From: an uncultured Capnocytophaga sp.
Lineage (GTDB): Bacteria; Bacteroidota; Bacteroidia; Flavobacteriales; Flavobacteriaceae
NCBI GenBank assembly: GCA_915070235.1
Contig: CAJZFM010000014.1
Location: 1-17,127 of the forward strand
Length of the DNA: 17,127 nt
Direction: 5' to 3'
Part shown: positions 1-6,456 of the stretch, piece by piece
Position numbering within the stretch: position 1 is the first letter of the stretch
How the letters are laid out: each line of letters starts with the position of its first letter
Translations under genes and position numbers: made by a program
The notes under the pieces: model-generated
Told to the model about the DNA's origin: nothing
Seen by the model: the letters and a program-made list of their open reading frames with translations, nothing else
Databases searched by the model: none

Positions 1-420
1 AAATTAGTAATATTGGCCGTAACAGCTCTATTTTTAGGAGCTTGTGGTGGAGGTAAATCTCCAGAAATGAAACGCTTAGAGAACGAACAAAAAGCCTTAT
101 CACTTCAGAGCGAGATCAATGACTTGCAAATGCAACTTGTAAAAGAACAAGCTACCAACGAGAAATTAAAACAAGAGGCAGAAAGCATTAATAGTCTTGC
201 TAATAGTAGTGCCTCTGCTTTCTCCGAGGCAGAATCTGCTTCTGCTTCTGCAGCTGAGGCAAAGAAGGCACAACGTGATCTAAAGAAAGCTCAGAAAGTA
301 AACAAAGACTTGGCTAACAGTAACAAGAAAGTTCAAAAGCTCGAAAAAAAAATTAGCAAAGCTCAACAAAAACTTGCCAAAACAGGAGTACAAGTAGAGT
401 TTACACAACCTGCCAACTAA
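1..420 (+). CDS. Coiled-coil lipoprotein, 5' end outside the window
   Basis: The reading frame is already open at base 1 and reads KLVILAVTALFLGAC, which is the hydrophobic part of a lipoprotein signal peptide ending in a lipobox (LGAC, Cys at codon 15 of the visible frame). The true start codon therefore lies a few codons upstream; the TTG at 13 is inside the signal peptide and is not a credible start. After the Cys comes a GGGKS linker and then about 110 residues rich in Ala, Lys, Glu, Gln and Ser with heptad-like hydrophobic spacing, predicted as long helix or coiled coil. A Ser/Ala-rich patch lies in the middle (SLANSSASAFSEAESASASA). This suggests a membrane-anchored periplasmic or surface lipoprotein, of the general type of small Lpp- or OmpH-like helical proteins, but I do not recognise a family. 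It converges on the ABC-F gene with a gap of only 9 nt. Confidence 0.75.
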   Translation, partial: KLVILAVTALFLGACGGGKSPEMKRLENEQKALSLQSEINDLQMQLVKEQATNEKLKQEAESINSLANSSASAFSEAESASASAAEAKKAQRDLKKAQKVNKDLANSNKKVQKLEKKISKAQQKLAKTGVQVEFTQPAN

Positions 421-429
421 GAAGGTATA

Positions 430-2295
430 CTATCCCTCTTCACTTTTGATAGAGAGTTCCAACCAGCGATCACTTTTTTCCTCCAAGAGAGTTAATACTT
501 CACTGAGAGCTTGGGATTGTTCCTGTAGTTCTTCGCTGGAGAGTGCCTCTTGAGTAAAATGTGCTTCAATGGTTGCCTTCTGAGCTTCTAACTGAGCAAT
601 TTCCTTCTCCAAGCGAGACAATTCACGTTGCTCATTTTGAGAAAGAGTACTATTAGCCCCGCGCCATGAGTTCTTCGTAGCAGGGGCTTTTTCCTCTTTT
701 GGAGTTTCCCTGACAGAAGACTGTTCATAGGAGAAATAATCGGAATAGTTGCCAGGAAAGTCCTGTACCTCACCCTCCCCTTTGAAAACAAAGAGGTGAT
801 CTACTATCTTATCCATGAAATAACGATCATGGGAGACAATCACCAAGCAACCTTCATAATCCAAAAGGAACTCTTCTAAGACATTGAGCGTAACGATATC
901 AAGGTCATTGGTAGGTTCATCCAGAATCAGGAAGTTCGGATTCTGAATCAGGACAGTACAGAGGTAGAGACGCTTGCGCTCACCCCCGCTGAGTTTCTCT
1001 ACATAGTCATATTGTTTCTTGCGATCAAAGAGAAAACGCTCTAAGAGCTGGGCGGCTGAGAGGGTGCGCCCTTTGAGTAGTGGAATGTATTCGCCGTATT
1101 TCTTGATTACATCTATGACCTTCTCCTGTGGGTTGATCTCAATGCCCTGCTGGGTGTAGTAGCCAAATTGTACTGTTTCCCCTATGATGATTTTGCCTGC
1201 ATCGGGGGTAATTTTGCCTGTGAGCAGGTTCAGAAAAGTACTCTTACCTGTACCATTCTTGCCTACAATACCTACCCGCTCGCCCCGCTTGAAGACATAG
1301 GAGAAGTGGTCAAGGATTATTTTCTCAGGGAATTTCTTCACCACATTGTGCAGTTCCACAATCTTGCTTCCCAAGCGCTGCATGGCAATCTCCAGCTCTA
1401 CCACATGCTCGCGGCGACGCTTCTGGGCTTGCTCCTTGATGATCGCAAAGTCGTCAATACGCGATTTGCTCTTGGTAGTACGCGCCTTGGGCTGCCTACG
1501 TATCCAATCTAACTCACGTACATATAGGTTTTTTGCTTTTTCTTGGGAGGCTTGCTCCTGCTGTAGGCGTTGCTCTTTTTTCTCTAAAAAATAGCTATAA
1601 TTTCCTTTGTAGCTATAAAGGGTACCCTCGTCCAATTCCACAATCTCATTGCAGACACGCTCCAAGAAATAGCGGTCGTGGGTAACCATGAAGAGCGTCA
1701 TCTTCTCCTTGGCAAAGAAGTTCTCCAACCACTCAATCATCTCAAGGTCAAGGTGGTTGGTAGGCTCGTCAAGGAAGATAAGGTCGGGCTTACTGATGAG
1801 CACATTGGCCAGAGCCAATCTTTTGCGTTGGCCTCCTGATAGGTGCTTGATGGGCAAGTGTAGGTCAGTGAGTTTCAGCTGGAAGAGGATTTGCTTGTAT
1901 TGGGTCTCGAAGTCCCAAGCCTCATGCCGCTCCATAGCCTCAAAAGCCTTTTGGTAGGCTGCTTCGTCTTCAGGGTGTTCGAGGGCATGTTCGTACTGCT
2001 GAATGACCTTCAGAATAGGGTTTTCTTCTTGGAAGATATAGTCTTCTATACTCAAATCTTCAGGCAGTGCAGGCTCTTGGGAAAGGAAAGCGATCTTCAG
2101 TCCCTTGCGAGAGACTACCTGCCCTGTATCGGGCGTATCTTCCCCAATAAGGATTTTTAACAGCGAACTCTTCCCTGCCCCATTCTTAGCGATAAGGGCT
2201 ATTTTTTGGTCTTTGTTGATACCAAAGGATACGTTCTCAAAGAGCACCCGCTCCCCATAGGCTTTGGATATGTTTTCTACAGATAGATAATTCAA
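430..2295 (-). CDS. uup: ABC-F family ATPase, Uup-like
   Basis: A soluble tandem-ATPase protein of the ABC-F family, which acts on ribosomes rather than as a transporter. Counting from the start chosen here (621 aa): first Walker A AKNGAGKS at 36-43, signature LSGGQ at 152-156, Walker B LDEPTNHLD at 175-183; inter-domain linker with WIRRQPKARTTKSKSR near 264-279, the ABC-F arm; second Walker A GKNGTGKS at 345-352, signature LSGGE at 435-439, Walker B DEPTNDLD at 459-466; then a Lys/Glu-rich C-terminal coiled coil to the end, the hallmark of Uup. No membrane segments are present. I chose the TTG at 2295 because MNYLSVENISK is the usual beginning in flavobacteria; the TTG at 2331 would add 12 residues encoded only by intergenic repeats. 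No Shine-Dalgarno is visible. The gene follows recN in the same direction across an 84-nt repeat spacer. Confidence 0.88.
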   Translation of the reverse strand: MNYLSVENISKAYGERVLFENVSFGINKDQKIALIAKNGAGKSSLLKILIGEDTPDTGQVVSRKGLKIAFLSQEPALPEDLSIEDYIFQEENPILKVIQQYEHALEHPEDEAAYQKAFEAMERHEAWDFETQYKQILFQLKLTDLHLPIKHLSGGQRKRLALANVLISKPDLIFLDEPTNHLDLEMIEWLENFFAKEKMTLFMVTHDRYFLERVCNEIVELDEGTLYSYKGNYSYFLEKKEQRLQQEQASQEKAKNLYVRELDWIRRQPKARTTKSKSRIDDFAIIKEQAQKRRREHVVELEIAMQRLGSKIVELHNVVKKFPEKIILDHFSYVFKRGERVGIVGKNGTGKSTFLNLLTGKITPDAGKIIIGETVQFGYYTQQGIEINPQEKVIDVIKKYGEYIPLLKGRTLSAAQLLERFLFDRKKQYDYVEKLSGGERKRLYLCTVLIQNPNFLILDEPTNDLDIVTLNVLEEFLLDYEGCLVIVSHDRYFMDKIVDHLFVFKGEGEVQDFPGNYSDYFSYEQSSVRETPKEEKAPATKNSWRGANSTLSQNEQRELSRLEKEIAQLEAQKATIEAHFTQEALSSEELQEQSQALSEVLTLLEEKSDRWLELSIKSEEG

Positions 2296-2381
2296 TGGAT
2301 AATGATTAATAGTTAATGATTTAATGATCAATGGTTAATGATCAATGATTAATCATTAATCATTATTGGCATTAATCATTA
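2296..2381. repeat. Degenerate 7-nt repeat array between recN and uup
   Basis: Read on the minus strand from the recN stop codon, this spacer splits into units such as TAATGAT, TAATCAT, TGATCAT, TAACCAT, TAACTAT and TATCCAT, mostly in a constant 7-nt phase with one or two single-base slips and one 9-nt unit (TAATGCCAA). It begins inside recN (the TAA stop is the first three bases) and ends at the TTG start codon of uup, so the spacer contains essentially nothing else. No promoter or terminator is evident inside it, so recN and uup may share a transcript. Confidence 0.85.
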
Positions 2382-4034
2382 GATTTTTAAAAGTTCTCTC
2401 GCATGGGTGCGGGCGGAGTCAGTGATGTCCTTTCCACCGAGCATCTGGGCGATTTCCTCTATGCGCTCCTCTGGACTAAGTTCTTGGAACTGGGTAGTGG
2501 TGCGGCCTGCAATGTCAGTTTTGTATATCTTGATATGTACATCGCCTTTGCTGGCTACCTGTGGGAGGTGAGAGATGGCAAAAACCTGTCGGCTCTGGCT
2601 CATCTGCTTCATGATCTCTCCCATTTTGTGGGCTATTTCTCCAGAAACTCCCGTGTCTATCTCGTCAAAGATGATCGTAGGTAGGGCAATCTTGGTGGCC
2701 AATAGGTGCTTGATGGTGAGCATGATACGAGAGAGTTCCCCACCCGAGGCGGTTTTCTTAAGTAGCCCGAAGTTGCCCCCTTTGTTGGCTGAAAAGAGGA
2801 AGGAAAGACTATCGTTGCCCTTGGCTAAATACTGCTCGGTAGGGGTCAGGCTGATTTGGAATTGAGCATTGGGCATACCCAAGTCCTTAAGGGAGGCCTG
2901 TAGGCTCTTGGTAAGGGTAGGCAATACCTTTTCACGCGCCTTATGGAGCTTCTGAGCAAGGGCACTTAGGCCTTCGAGGGCTTTATCTACTTCCTTTTGG
3001 GCTATTTCTATATCCCCCTCTATGTTTTCCATTTGGGCAACTTTCGCCTCAAGAGCTTCCTCTATGGCGATAAGTTCCGATACGGTCGTTACTTTGTGCT
3101 TTTTCTGTAGGTCGTAGAGCTTTTGGAGCTTCTTCTGTACGCGGACGAGCTTCTTGGGGTCAAACTCCACATTCTCCGCCAGGTCATACACCTCGCGAGA
3201 GAGGTCGTCCAGCTCTATATACACAGCATCAATACGCTCATAGAGTTCGTTGTACTGGGGCGAATAGCTGCTCAGCGTAGAAAAGAGTGAGGAGAGATCG
3301 CGCATCTGGGTCATGATACCCTGCTCCTCCTCGGCCAGCAGATTGGCCGCCTCGGTAAGGTTGTCCCTGATGGTCTCGCTGTTGGAGGCTTGGGTATAGA
3401 AAGCCTCCAGCTCCTCTTGCATGCCTTCTTCTAGGTCAATCTCCTGCAACTCACCTAAGACAAAGGTATTATAATCATGCTCTTTCTGGGTGTTCTCTTG
3501 GAAGTCCTTCAGCTCTTGTAGCTTTTTGGATTGTTGCTTATACACCTTTAGGGCGGCTTGGTATTGTTCCAGCAGTGGGGTGTTCTCGGCCAAGGCGTCT
3601 ATGAGGAAGAATTGGAAATCCTCCTCGCTGAGCTGTTGGGTATCATGTTGGGAATGGATATCTATGAGTGCCTTGGATAGCGTAGAGAGTACGTCCAAGG
3701 TAACAGGGCTGTCATTGACAAAGGCACGGGACTTACCCGAAGGGAGAATCTCTCGGCGAATAATTGTTAGCGGTTCATAGTCCAGCTCCTGCTGCTTGAA
3801 AAAATCGGCCAAGGCATAGTTCTCTATGGCAAACTCGGCCTCCACTACACACTTTTCCTCCTTGTTTCTCAAGGCACTGAGGTCTGCTCTACGGCCTAAG
3901 ACCAAGGCAAGCGCATCCAAGAGAATAGACTTCCCAGAGCCTGTCTCCCCTGTGATAATAGTAAAGCCCTTAGAGAAATGAATCTTGATGTCCTCAATAA
4001 GGGCAAAGTTCTTAATAGCTAATGATTGTAACAC
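2379..4034 (-). CDS. recN: DNA repair protein RecN
   Basis: An SMC-like ATPase of double-strand-break repair, cytoplasmic and nucleoid associated. The 551-aa product has the canonical N-terminus (SLAIKNFALIEDI) followed by Walker A GETGSGKS at 29-36, a long central coiled-coil region (about 150-380) rich in Leu, Glu, Lys and Gln, and the C-terminal half-ATPase: signature SGGELSR at 430-436, Walker B TIIFDEID at 453-460, and the ISHLPQVA motif at 487-494. Length and order match the family, so it looks intact. The start is a GTG at 4034; no ATG lies in frame before the conserved N-terminus. The GTG is only 6 nt from a perfect 14-nt tandem repeat, and the TAA stop is the first triplet of another repeat element, so both ends touch repeats. 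Nothing resembling LexA control is visible. Confidence 0.95.
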   Translation of the reverse strand: MLQSLAIKNFALIEDIKIHFSKGFTIITGETGSGKSILLDALALVLGRRADLSALRNKEEKCVVEAEFAIENYALADFFKQQELDYEPLTIIRREILPSGKSRAFVNDSPVTLDVLSTLSKALIDIHSQHDTQQLSEEDFQFFLIDALAENTPLLEQYQAALKVYKQQSKKLQELKDFQENTQKEHDYNTFVLGELQEIDLEEGMQEELEAFYTQASNSETIRDNLTEAANLLAEEEQGIMTQMRDLSSLFSTLSSYSPQYNELYERIDAVYIELDDLSREVYDLAENVEFDPKKLVRVQKKLQKLYDLQKKHKVTTVSELIAIEEALEAKVAQMENIEGDIEIAQKEVDKALEGLSALAQKLHKAREKVLPTLTKSLQASLKDLGMPNAQFQISLTPTEQYLAKGNDSLSFLFSANKGGNFGLLKKTASGGELSRIMLTIKHLLATKIALPTIIFDEIDTGVSGEIAHKMGEIMKQMSQSRQVFAISHLPQVASKGDVHIKIYKTDIAGRTTTQFQELSPEERIEEIAQMLGGKDITDSARTHARELLKI

Positions 4035-4035
4035 G

Positions 4036-4150
4036 AATTCAATGATTAATGTTCAATGATTAATGTTCAATGATTAATGTTCAATGATTAATGTTCAATG
4101 ATTGAATAACAATAGTATTAATCATTAATCATTGCTGGCATTAATCATTA
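4036..4150. repeat. Heptad array upstream of recN, with four perfect 14-nt copies
   Basis: From 4041 to 4096 there are four identical head-to-tail copies of AATGATTAATGTTC, each made of two 7-nt units (AATGATT, AATGTTC), followed by a half copy to 4103. The rest (4104-4150) is degenerate and includes ATTAATCATTAATCATT and TGGCATTAATCATTA. The array fills the whole gap between the nitroreductase stop (4151) and the recN start (4034). Perfect copies suggest recent expansion, unlike the degenerate array on the other side of recN. Confidence 0.93.
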
Positions 4151-4663
4151 TTAAAGGTTTCCTATAAAAAAGATTCCATAGCACTCTTGGTTTTCGCTAA
4201 GGTGCAAGAAGTCCTTGAGCTTAGGGGCAAAGGCAGGGGTACCCCAGTAGCAGCCCAGCTCGTAGGCGGTGCATAGCAGATACATGTTCTGTACAGCCAT
4301 AGCCACGGCAGCGACTTCCTCCCACTGGGGTACCTTACCGCTGAACTCCACCGAGATGGAGATAATCGTATCGGTCTTGGCCACCTTTTGGGCAAGGGTA
4401 TCGTAGGTCTCCTGAGAGAATTTCTCCGCGGGCACATGTCCCTTATAGAGGCGTTGGAGTTCGGCTCCTAAGGCAGTTTTCTCCTCCCCGCGGAAGGCTT
4501 TCAGGCGCCAAGGATTGGTTTTCTTATGGTTAGGGGCATAAGTGGCGATGTCCAAAATATCGTCTATCACTTCCTGAGCAATAGGCTCTCCAGTATAGTC
4601 CGCAGGGAAAGTGCTCTTACGGGCTTTGATGATGTGTTTTACTAAAGTTGCAGTAGTATTCAT
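4151..4663 (-). CDS. Nitroreductase family protein, YdjA-like, C-terminus shortened
   Basis: An FMN-dependent NAD(P)H oxidoreductase of the nitroreductase superfamily, cytoplasmic and normally a homodimer. The 170-aa product contains the N-terminal FMN phosphate-binding pattern (KARKSTFPADYTGEPI), TYAPNHKKTNPWR around 41-53, GKVPQWEEVAAVAMAVQNM near 108-126 and GCYWGTPAF near 137-145, all of which align well with E. coli YdjA (recalled, not computed). The family normally continues about 20-25 residues beyond the FFIG motif that starts the last strand; here the protein stops two residues after it (FFIGNL), and the stop codon lies immediately beside the repeat element TAATGATTAATGCCA. The tail may have been lost when the array formed, so activity is uncertain. 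The start at 4663 is an ATG with an AT-rich leader. Confidence 0.85.
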   Translation of the reverse strand: MNTTATLVKHIIKARKSTFPADYTGEPIAQEVIDDILDIATYAPNHKKTNPWRLKAFRGEEKTALGAELQRLYKGHVPAEKFSQETYDTLAQKVAKTDTIISISVEFSGKVPQWEEVAAVAMAVQNMYLLCTAYELGCYWGTPAFAPKLKDFLHLSENQECYGIFFIGNL

Positions 4664-4674
4664 GATTATTTAGG

Positions 4675-4703
4675 GTTAATGCCAGCAATGATCAATGCCA
4701 GCC
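4675..4703. repeat. AATGCCAGC-type repeat upstream of the nitroreductase gene
   Basis: The segment reads TTAATGCCAGCAATGATC followed by AATGCCAGCC, the same vocabulary as the element at the 3' ends of recN, the nitroreductase and the phosphodiesterase genes (TAATGATTAATGCCA). A further fragment, TAATGATTAATGATTTA, lies at 4741-4757. It sits between the nitroreductase start codon and its putative -7 box. Confidence 0.65.
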
Positions 4704-4718
4704 AAATAATTATGGGTG

Positions 4719-4726
4719 CAAATATA
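4719..4726 (-). promoter_or_regulatory. Putative -7 box for the nitroreductase gene
   Basis: On the minus strand the bases read TATATTTG, matching the Bacteroidota -7 consensus TAnnTTTG, 56 nt before the start codon at 4663. No TTG is found about 20 nt further upstream, so only half of the promoter pattern is present. Confidence 0.4.
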
Positions 4727-4782
4727 CAAAATTTAACGGGTAATGATTAATGATTTACGGTTAATTTTTTAGTTAAGAAACA

Positions 4783-4812
4783 AAGGGGTTTAAGCCATAA
4801 GGGGTTTAAGCC
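4783..4812. repeat. Direct repeat AAGGGGTTTAAGCC, two copies
   Basis: Two exact 14-nt copies at 4783-4796 and 4799-4812, separated by AT, lie in the spacer between the divergent nitroreductase and hipS genes, about 45 nt before the -33 element of the hipS promoter. They are not part of the 7-nt arrays. They could be a paired binding site or a dispersed repeat; the sequence alone does not decide. The rest of the 4664-5045 spacer holds the repeats, promoter and array listed separately. Confidence 0.6.
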
Positions 4813-4857
4813 CGCTAATCCCCACTCCCCCCACAACTCAAAATTCAAAAACTTTTC

Positions 4858-4888
4858 TTGACTTTCCCTCTAAAATATTGTACCTTTG
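4858..4888 (+). promoter_or_regulatory. Promoter for the hipS-hipT pair
   Basis: TTGAC at 4858-4862 is followed, 20 nt after its TTG, by TACCTTTG at 4881-4888. This is a full match to the Bacteroidota promoter pattern (TTG, 19-21 nt, TAnnTTTG). Transcription should begin about 7 nt downstream, giving a leader of roughly 150 nt that consists almost entirely of the heptad array. Confidence 0.75.
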
Positions 4889-4903
4889 CACTTATTTTAG
4901 TTA

Positions 4904-5043
4904 CCAGTGGTCAGAGGTCAGAAGCCAGTGGTCAGAGGTCAGAAGCCAGTAGTCAGAGGTCAGAAGCCAGAAGTCAGAGGTCAGAAGCCAGTAGTTACTA
5001 TTCACTATTCACTATTCACTATTCACTGTTCACTGTTCACTTA
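4904..5043. repeat. 140-nt heptad array forming the hipS leader
   Basis: Four 21-nt repeats at 4904-4987, each three 7-nt units of the type CCAGTGG, TCAGAGG, TCAGAAG with changes confined to two positions of the first unit, are followed by CCAGTAG and then TTACTAT, three TCACTAT, two TCACTGT and TCACTTA. All 20 units keep the same 7-nt phase although the sequence type changes halfway. The array ends two bases before the hipS ATG. It is nearly free of stop codons on the + strand, which produces meaningless repeated peptides, and rich in stops on the - strand. Confidence 0.95.
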
Positions 5044-5045
5044 TT

Positions 5046-5378
5046 ATGAGGCAAGCAAAAGTACTTTACAAAGATGCCCTTTCAGGGGTAGTAACTCAGG
5101 GAGACGACGGGGCTTTCCGTTTCGTCTATGATCCCTTATGGCTGGCCGATACTAAGGCGCCACCTATCAGCCTTGCCATGCCTAAGCAGGCGGAGCCTTA
5201 TACTTCAGTGGGGCTGTTTCCTGTGCTGTTCAACCTATTGCCTGAGGGGGAGAATAGAACACTGCTTTGCCGTGCCTTTCGGTTAGACCAAGATGATGAC
5301 TTTGGCTTGCTCCTATGTATAGCCAAGCATGACACCATTGGCGCCATTACCGTTGCAGAAATCAAAGAAAATGAATAA
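5046..5378 (+). CDS. HipS-like protein (HipA N-terminal subdomain)
   Basis: A 110-aa protein corresponding only to the N-terminal subdomain of HipA kinases. Recognisable parts are the first strand MRQAKVLYKDALSGVV, FRFVYDPLWLA at 24-34, ISLAMPKQAEPY at 41-52, LFPVLFNLLPEGENR at 57-71 and DFGLLLCIAKHDTIGAI at 85-101. In the E. coli HipBST system the equivalent free-standing protein, HipS, is the antitoxin of the HipT kinase. The reading frame overlaps the next gene by 8 nt (ATGAATAA), so the two are probably translationally coupled. No HipB-type helix-turn-helix gene lies upstream; that place is taken by the promoter and the repeat array. Family assignment is firm; antitoxin activity is inferred from the HipBST precedent. 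Confidence 0.85.
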   Translation: MRQAKVLYKDALSGVVTQGDDGAFRFVYDPLWLADTKAPPISLAMPKQAEPYTSVGLFPVLFNLLPEGENRTLLCRAFRLDQDDDFGLLLCIAKHDTIGAITVAEIKENE

Positions 5379-6345
5379 GCTACCCTCTATAAACGTATGT
5401 CCTGCTCTGCTCACACAAGGCTTCCATACCTATAGTCCTGAGGCACTCCAGCGATTGTTTGCACAGGCCAAGGTATCTCATTTGTTGCCTTTTGCCTTGC
5501 AGACCTCCCAAGAGCGCTTTTGGGAAAACAGAAAAGCCATGTCCCTCTCTGGCTATCAAGACAAGTATTCCCTTGTCTTGGAGGGAAATCGGCTGAGCTT
5601 AAGCCAAGCAGGCAAGAGAGGGGGCTATATCCTAAAGCCTATCTCCCCCATGCCTAAAAATCGGGAGTTTGCTCCAGCGAACGAACACCTTACCATGCAA
5701 CTCGCTGCACAGGTATTCGGTATAGAAACAGCAGAGAATGCTATGATTTTCTTTGCCGATGGTGCGCCTGCTTACCTTGTTAAGCGCTTTGACATAAGCC
5801 CCTCTGGGGATAAGTTGGCTGTAGAGGACTTCGCTTCTCTACTGGGCAGAGCCCCGCAAACACATGGCGGGAATTACAAATACGACGGTAGTTACTACGA
5901 GTTGTTCCAAGCCCTCAAGCAGTTTCTCCCTTCTTGGAAAGCACAGGCCGAGCGCTTATTTCGTTTGCTGCTCTTTAACTACCTCTTTTCCAATGGAGAT
6001 GCTCACTTGAAAAACTTTTCCTTGATAGAGGACGGCCATGGGAGCTTTCGCTTAAGCCCTGCCTATGACCTGCTCAACACAAGGCTGCATATAGAGGACA
6101 CCGATTTTGCTCTTACCGAGGGACTACTACCCAAAGCACAAGGAGGTATTCGCCAGCAATTCATTGCTTTAGCCAGTGCGGTAGGTCTTGACAGTGAATG
6201 GACTCTAAGCACCCTCGAGCAGATGACCTCCCACAGTCAAGAAGTAGAAACACTTGTGAGCCGTTCCTTTCTTAGCCCACGCCTCCAGCGCAATTACTTA
6301 CAAGGCTACCAAAGGAGGGTAAAGAAACTCAAAAACGAAAAGTGA
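5371..6345 (+). CDS. HipT-like serine/threonine kinase toxin (split HipA)
   Basis: HipA-fold kinase of 324 aa without the N-terminal subdomain. The loop S58-L59-S60-G-Y-Q-D-K resembles the SxS autophosphorylation loop of E. coli HipT. Further motifs are GGYILKP with the ATP-binding Lys89, NEHLTMQLA at 104-112, LVKRFD at 136-141, the catalytic loop SNGDAHLKN at 207-215 with Asp210, and the metal-binding AYDLL with Asp233. All key kinase residues are present, so it is probably active. HipA kinases phosphorylate aminoacyl-tRNA synthetases (GltX for HipA, TrpS for E. coli HipT); the target here is unknown. I chose the ATG at 5371, which overlaps the end of hipS, over the one at 5329, which lies deep inside hipS. 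The TGA stop is embedded in the repeat GAAAAGTGAAGA. Confidence 0.88.
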   Translation: MNKLPSINVCPALLTQGFHTYSPEALQRLFAQAKVSHLLPFALQTSQERFWENRKAMSLSGYQDKYSLVLEGNRLSLSQAGKRGGYILKPISPMPKNREFAPANEHLTMQLAAQVFGIETAENAMIFFADGAPAYLVKRFDISPSGDKLAVEDFASLLGRAPQTHGGNYKYDGSYYELFQALKQFLPSWKAQAERLFRLLLFNYLFSNGDAHLKNFSLIEDGHGSFRLSPAYDLLNTRLHIEDTDFALTEGLLPKAQGGIRQQFIALASAVGLDSEWTLSTLEQMTSHSQEVETLVSRSFLSPRLQRNYLQGYQRRVKKLKNEK

Positions 6346-6367
6346 AGACCTATTCACTAATCACTAA
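6337..6367. repeat. AGTGAA/TTCACT inverted heptads at the hipT stop
   Basis: GAAAAGTGAAGA (6337-6348) contains the hipT stop codon. AGTGAA at 6341-6346 pairs perfectly with TTCACT at 6353-6358 around a 6-nt loop, and another TAATCAC unit follows. On the minus strand the hairpin is followed by TTTCGTTTTT, the same arrangement as at the end of the ketoacyl synthase gene, but here it would face against hipT transcription. Confidence 0.6.
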
Positions 6368-6374
6368 AAAGTCG

Positions 6375-6382
6375 TACCTTTG
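6375..6382 (+). promoter_or_regulatory. Putative -7 box for hemL
   Basis: TACCTTTG matches the TAnnTTTG consensus, 75 nt before the hemL ATG. No clear TTG is found 19-21 nt upstream, where the sequence is the TTCACTAATCAC repeat. The bases around it (GTACCTTTGCA) are identical to those at the hipS promoter, and the next 14 bases are also similar. Confidence 0.55.
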
Positions 6383-6409
6383 CAGTTGTTTTAATTATTA
6401 GAGGTCAGC

Positions 6410-6452
6410 TACTGACAACTCAAAACTAAAAACTAACAACTCAAAACTAACA
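6410..6452. repeat. AACTCAA-type heptad array in the hemL leader
   Basis: Units AACTCAA, AACTAAA, AACTAAC, AACTCAA, AACTAAC run in perfect 7-nt phase from 6417 to 6451, five bases before the hemL ATG. Just upstream is AGAGGTCAG, the unit type seen in the hipS array. A small piece of the same type, AACTCAA AATTCAA, is at 4835-4848 just before the hipS promoter. Confidence 0.85.
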
Positions 6453-6456
6453 AAAG

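Noticed and set aside
437..447. AAAAGTGAAGA at the end of uup as a third certain copy of the stop-codon repeat
   Set aside because: Here it is ordinary in-frame coding (KSEEG) before a TAG, and Uup proteins commonly end in similar residues, so it may be chance.
4904..5043. CRISPR array
   Set aside because: The repeats are contiguous 7- and 21-nt units with no unique spacers and no cas genes nearby.
4858..5131. Two open frames through the hipS leader array encoding repeated peptides such as RGQKPVV
   Set aside because: They arise because the 21-nt repeats contain few stops on the + strand; no start context, no domain, and they run into the hipS region in another frame.
5329..5370. Earlier ATG for hipT that adds 14 residues
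   Set aside because: It lies 50 nt inside hipS, and the added residues do not resemble HipT; the ATGAATAA overlap at 5371 is a typical coupled start.
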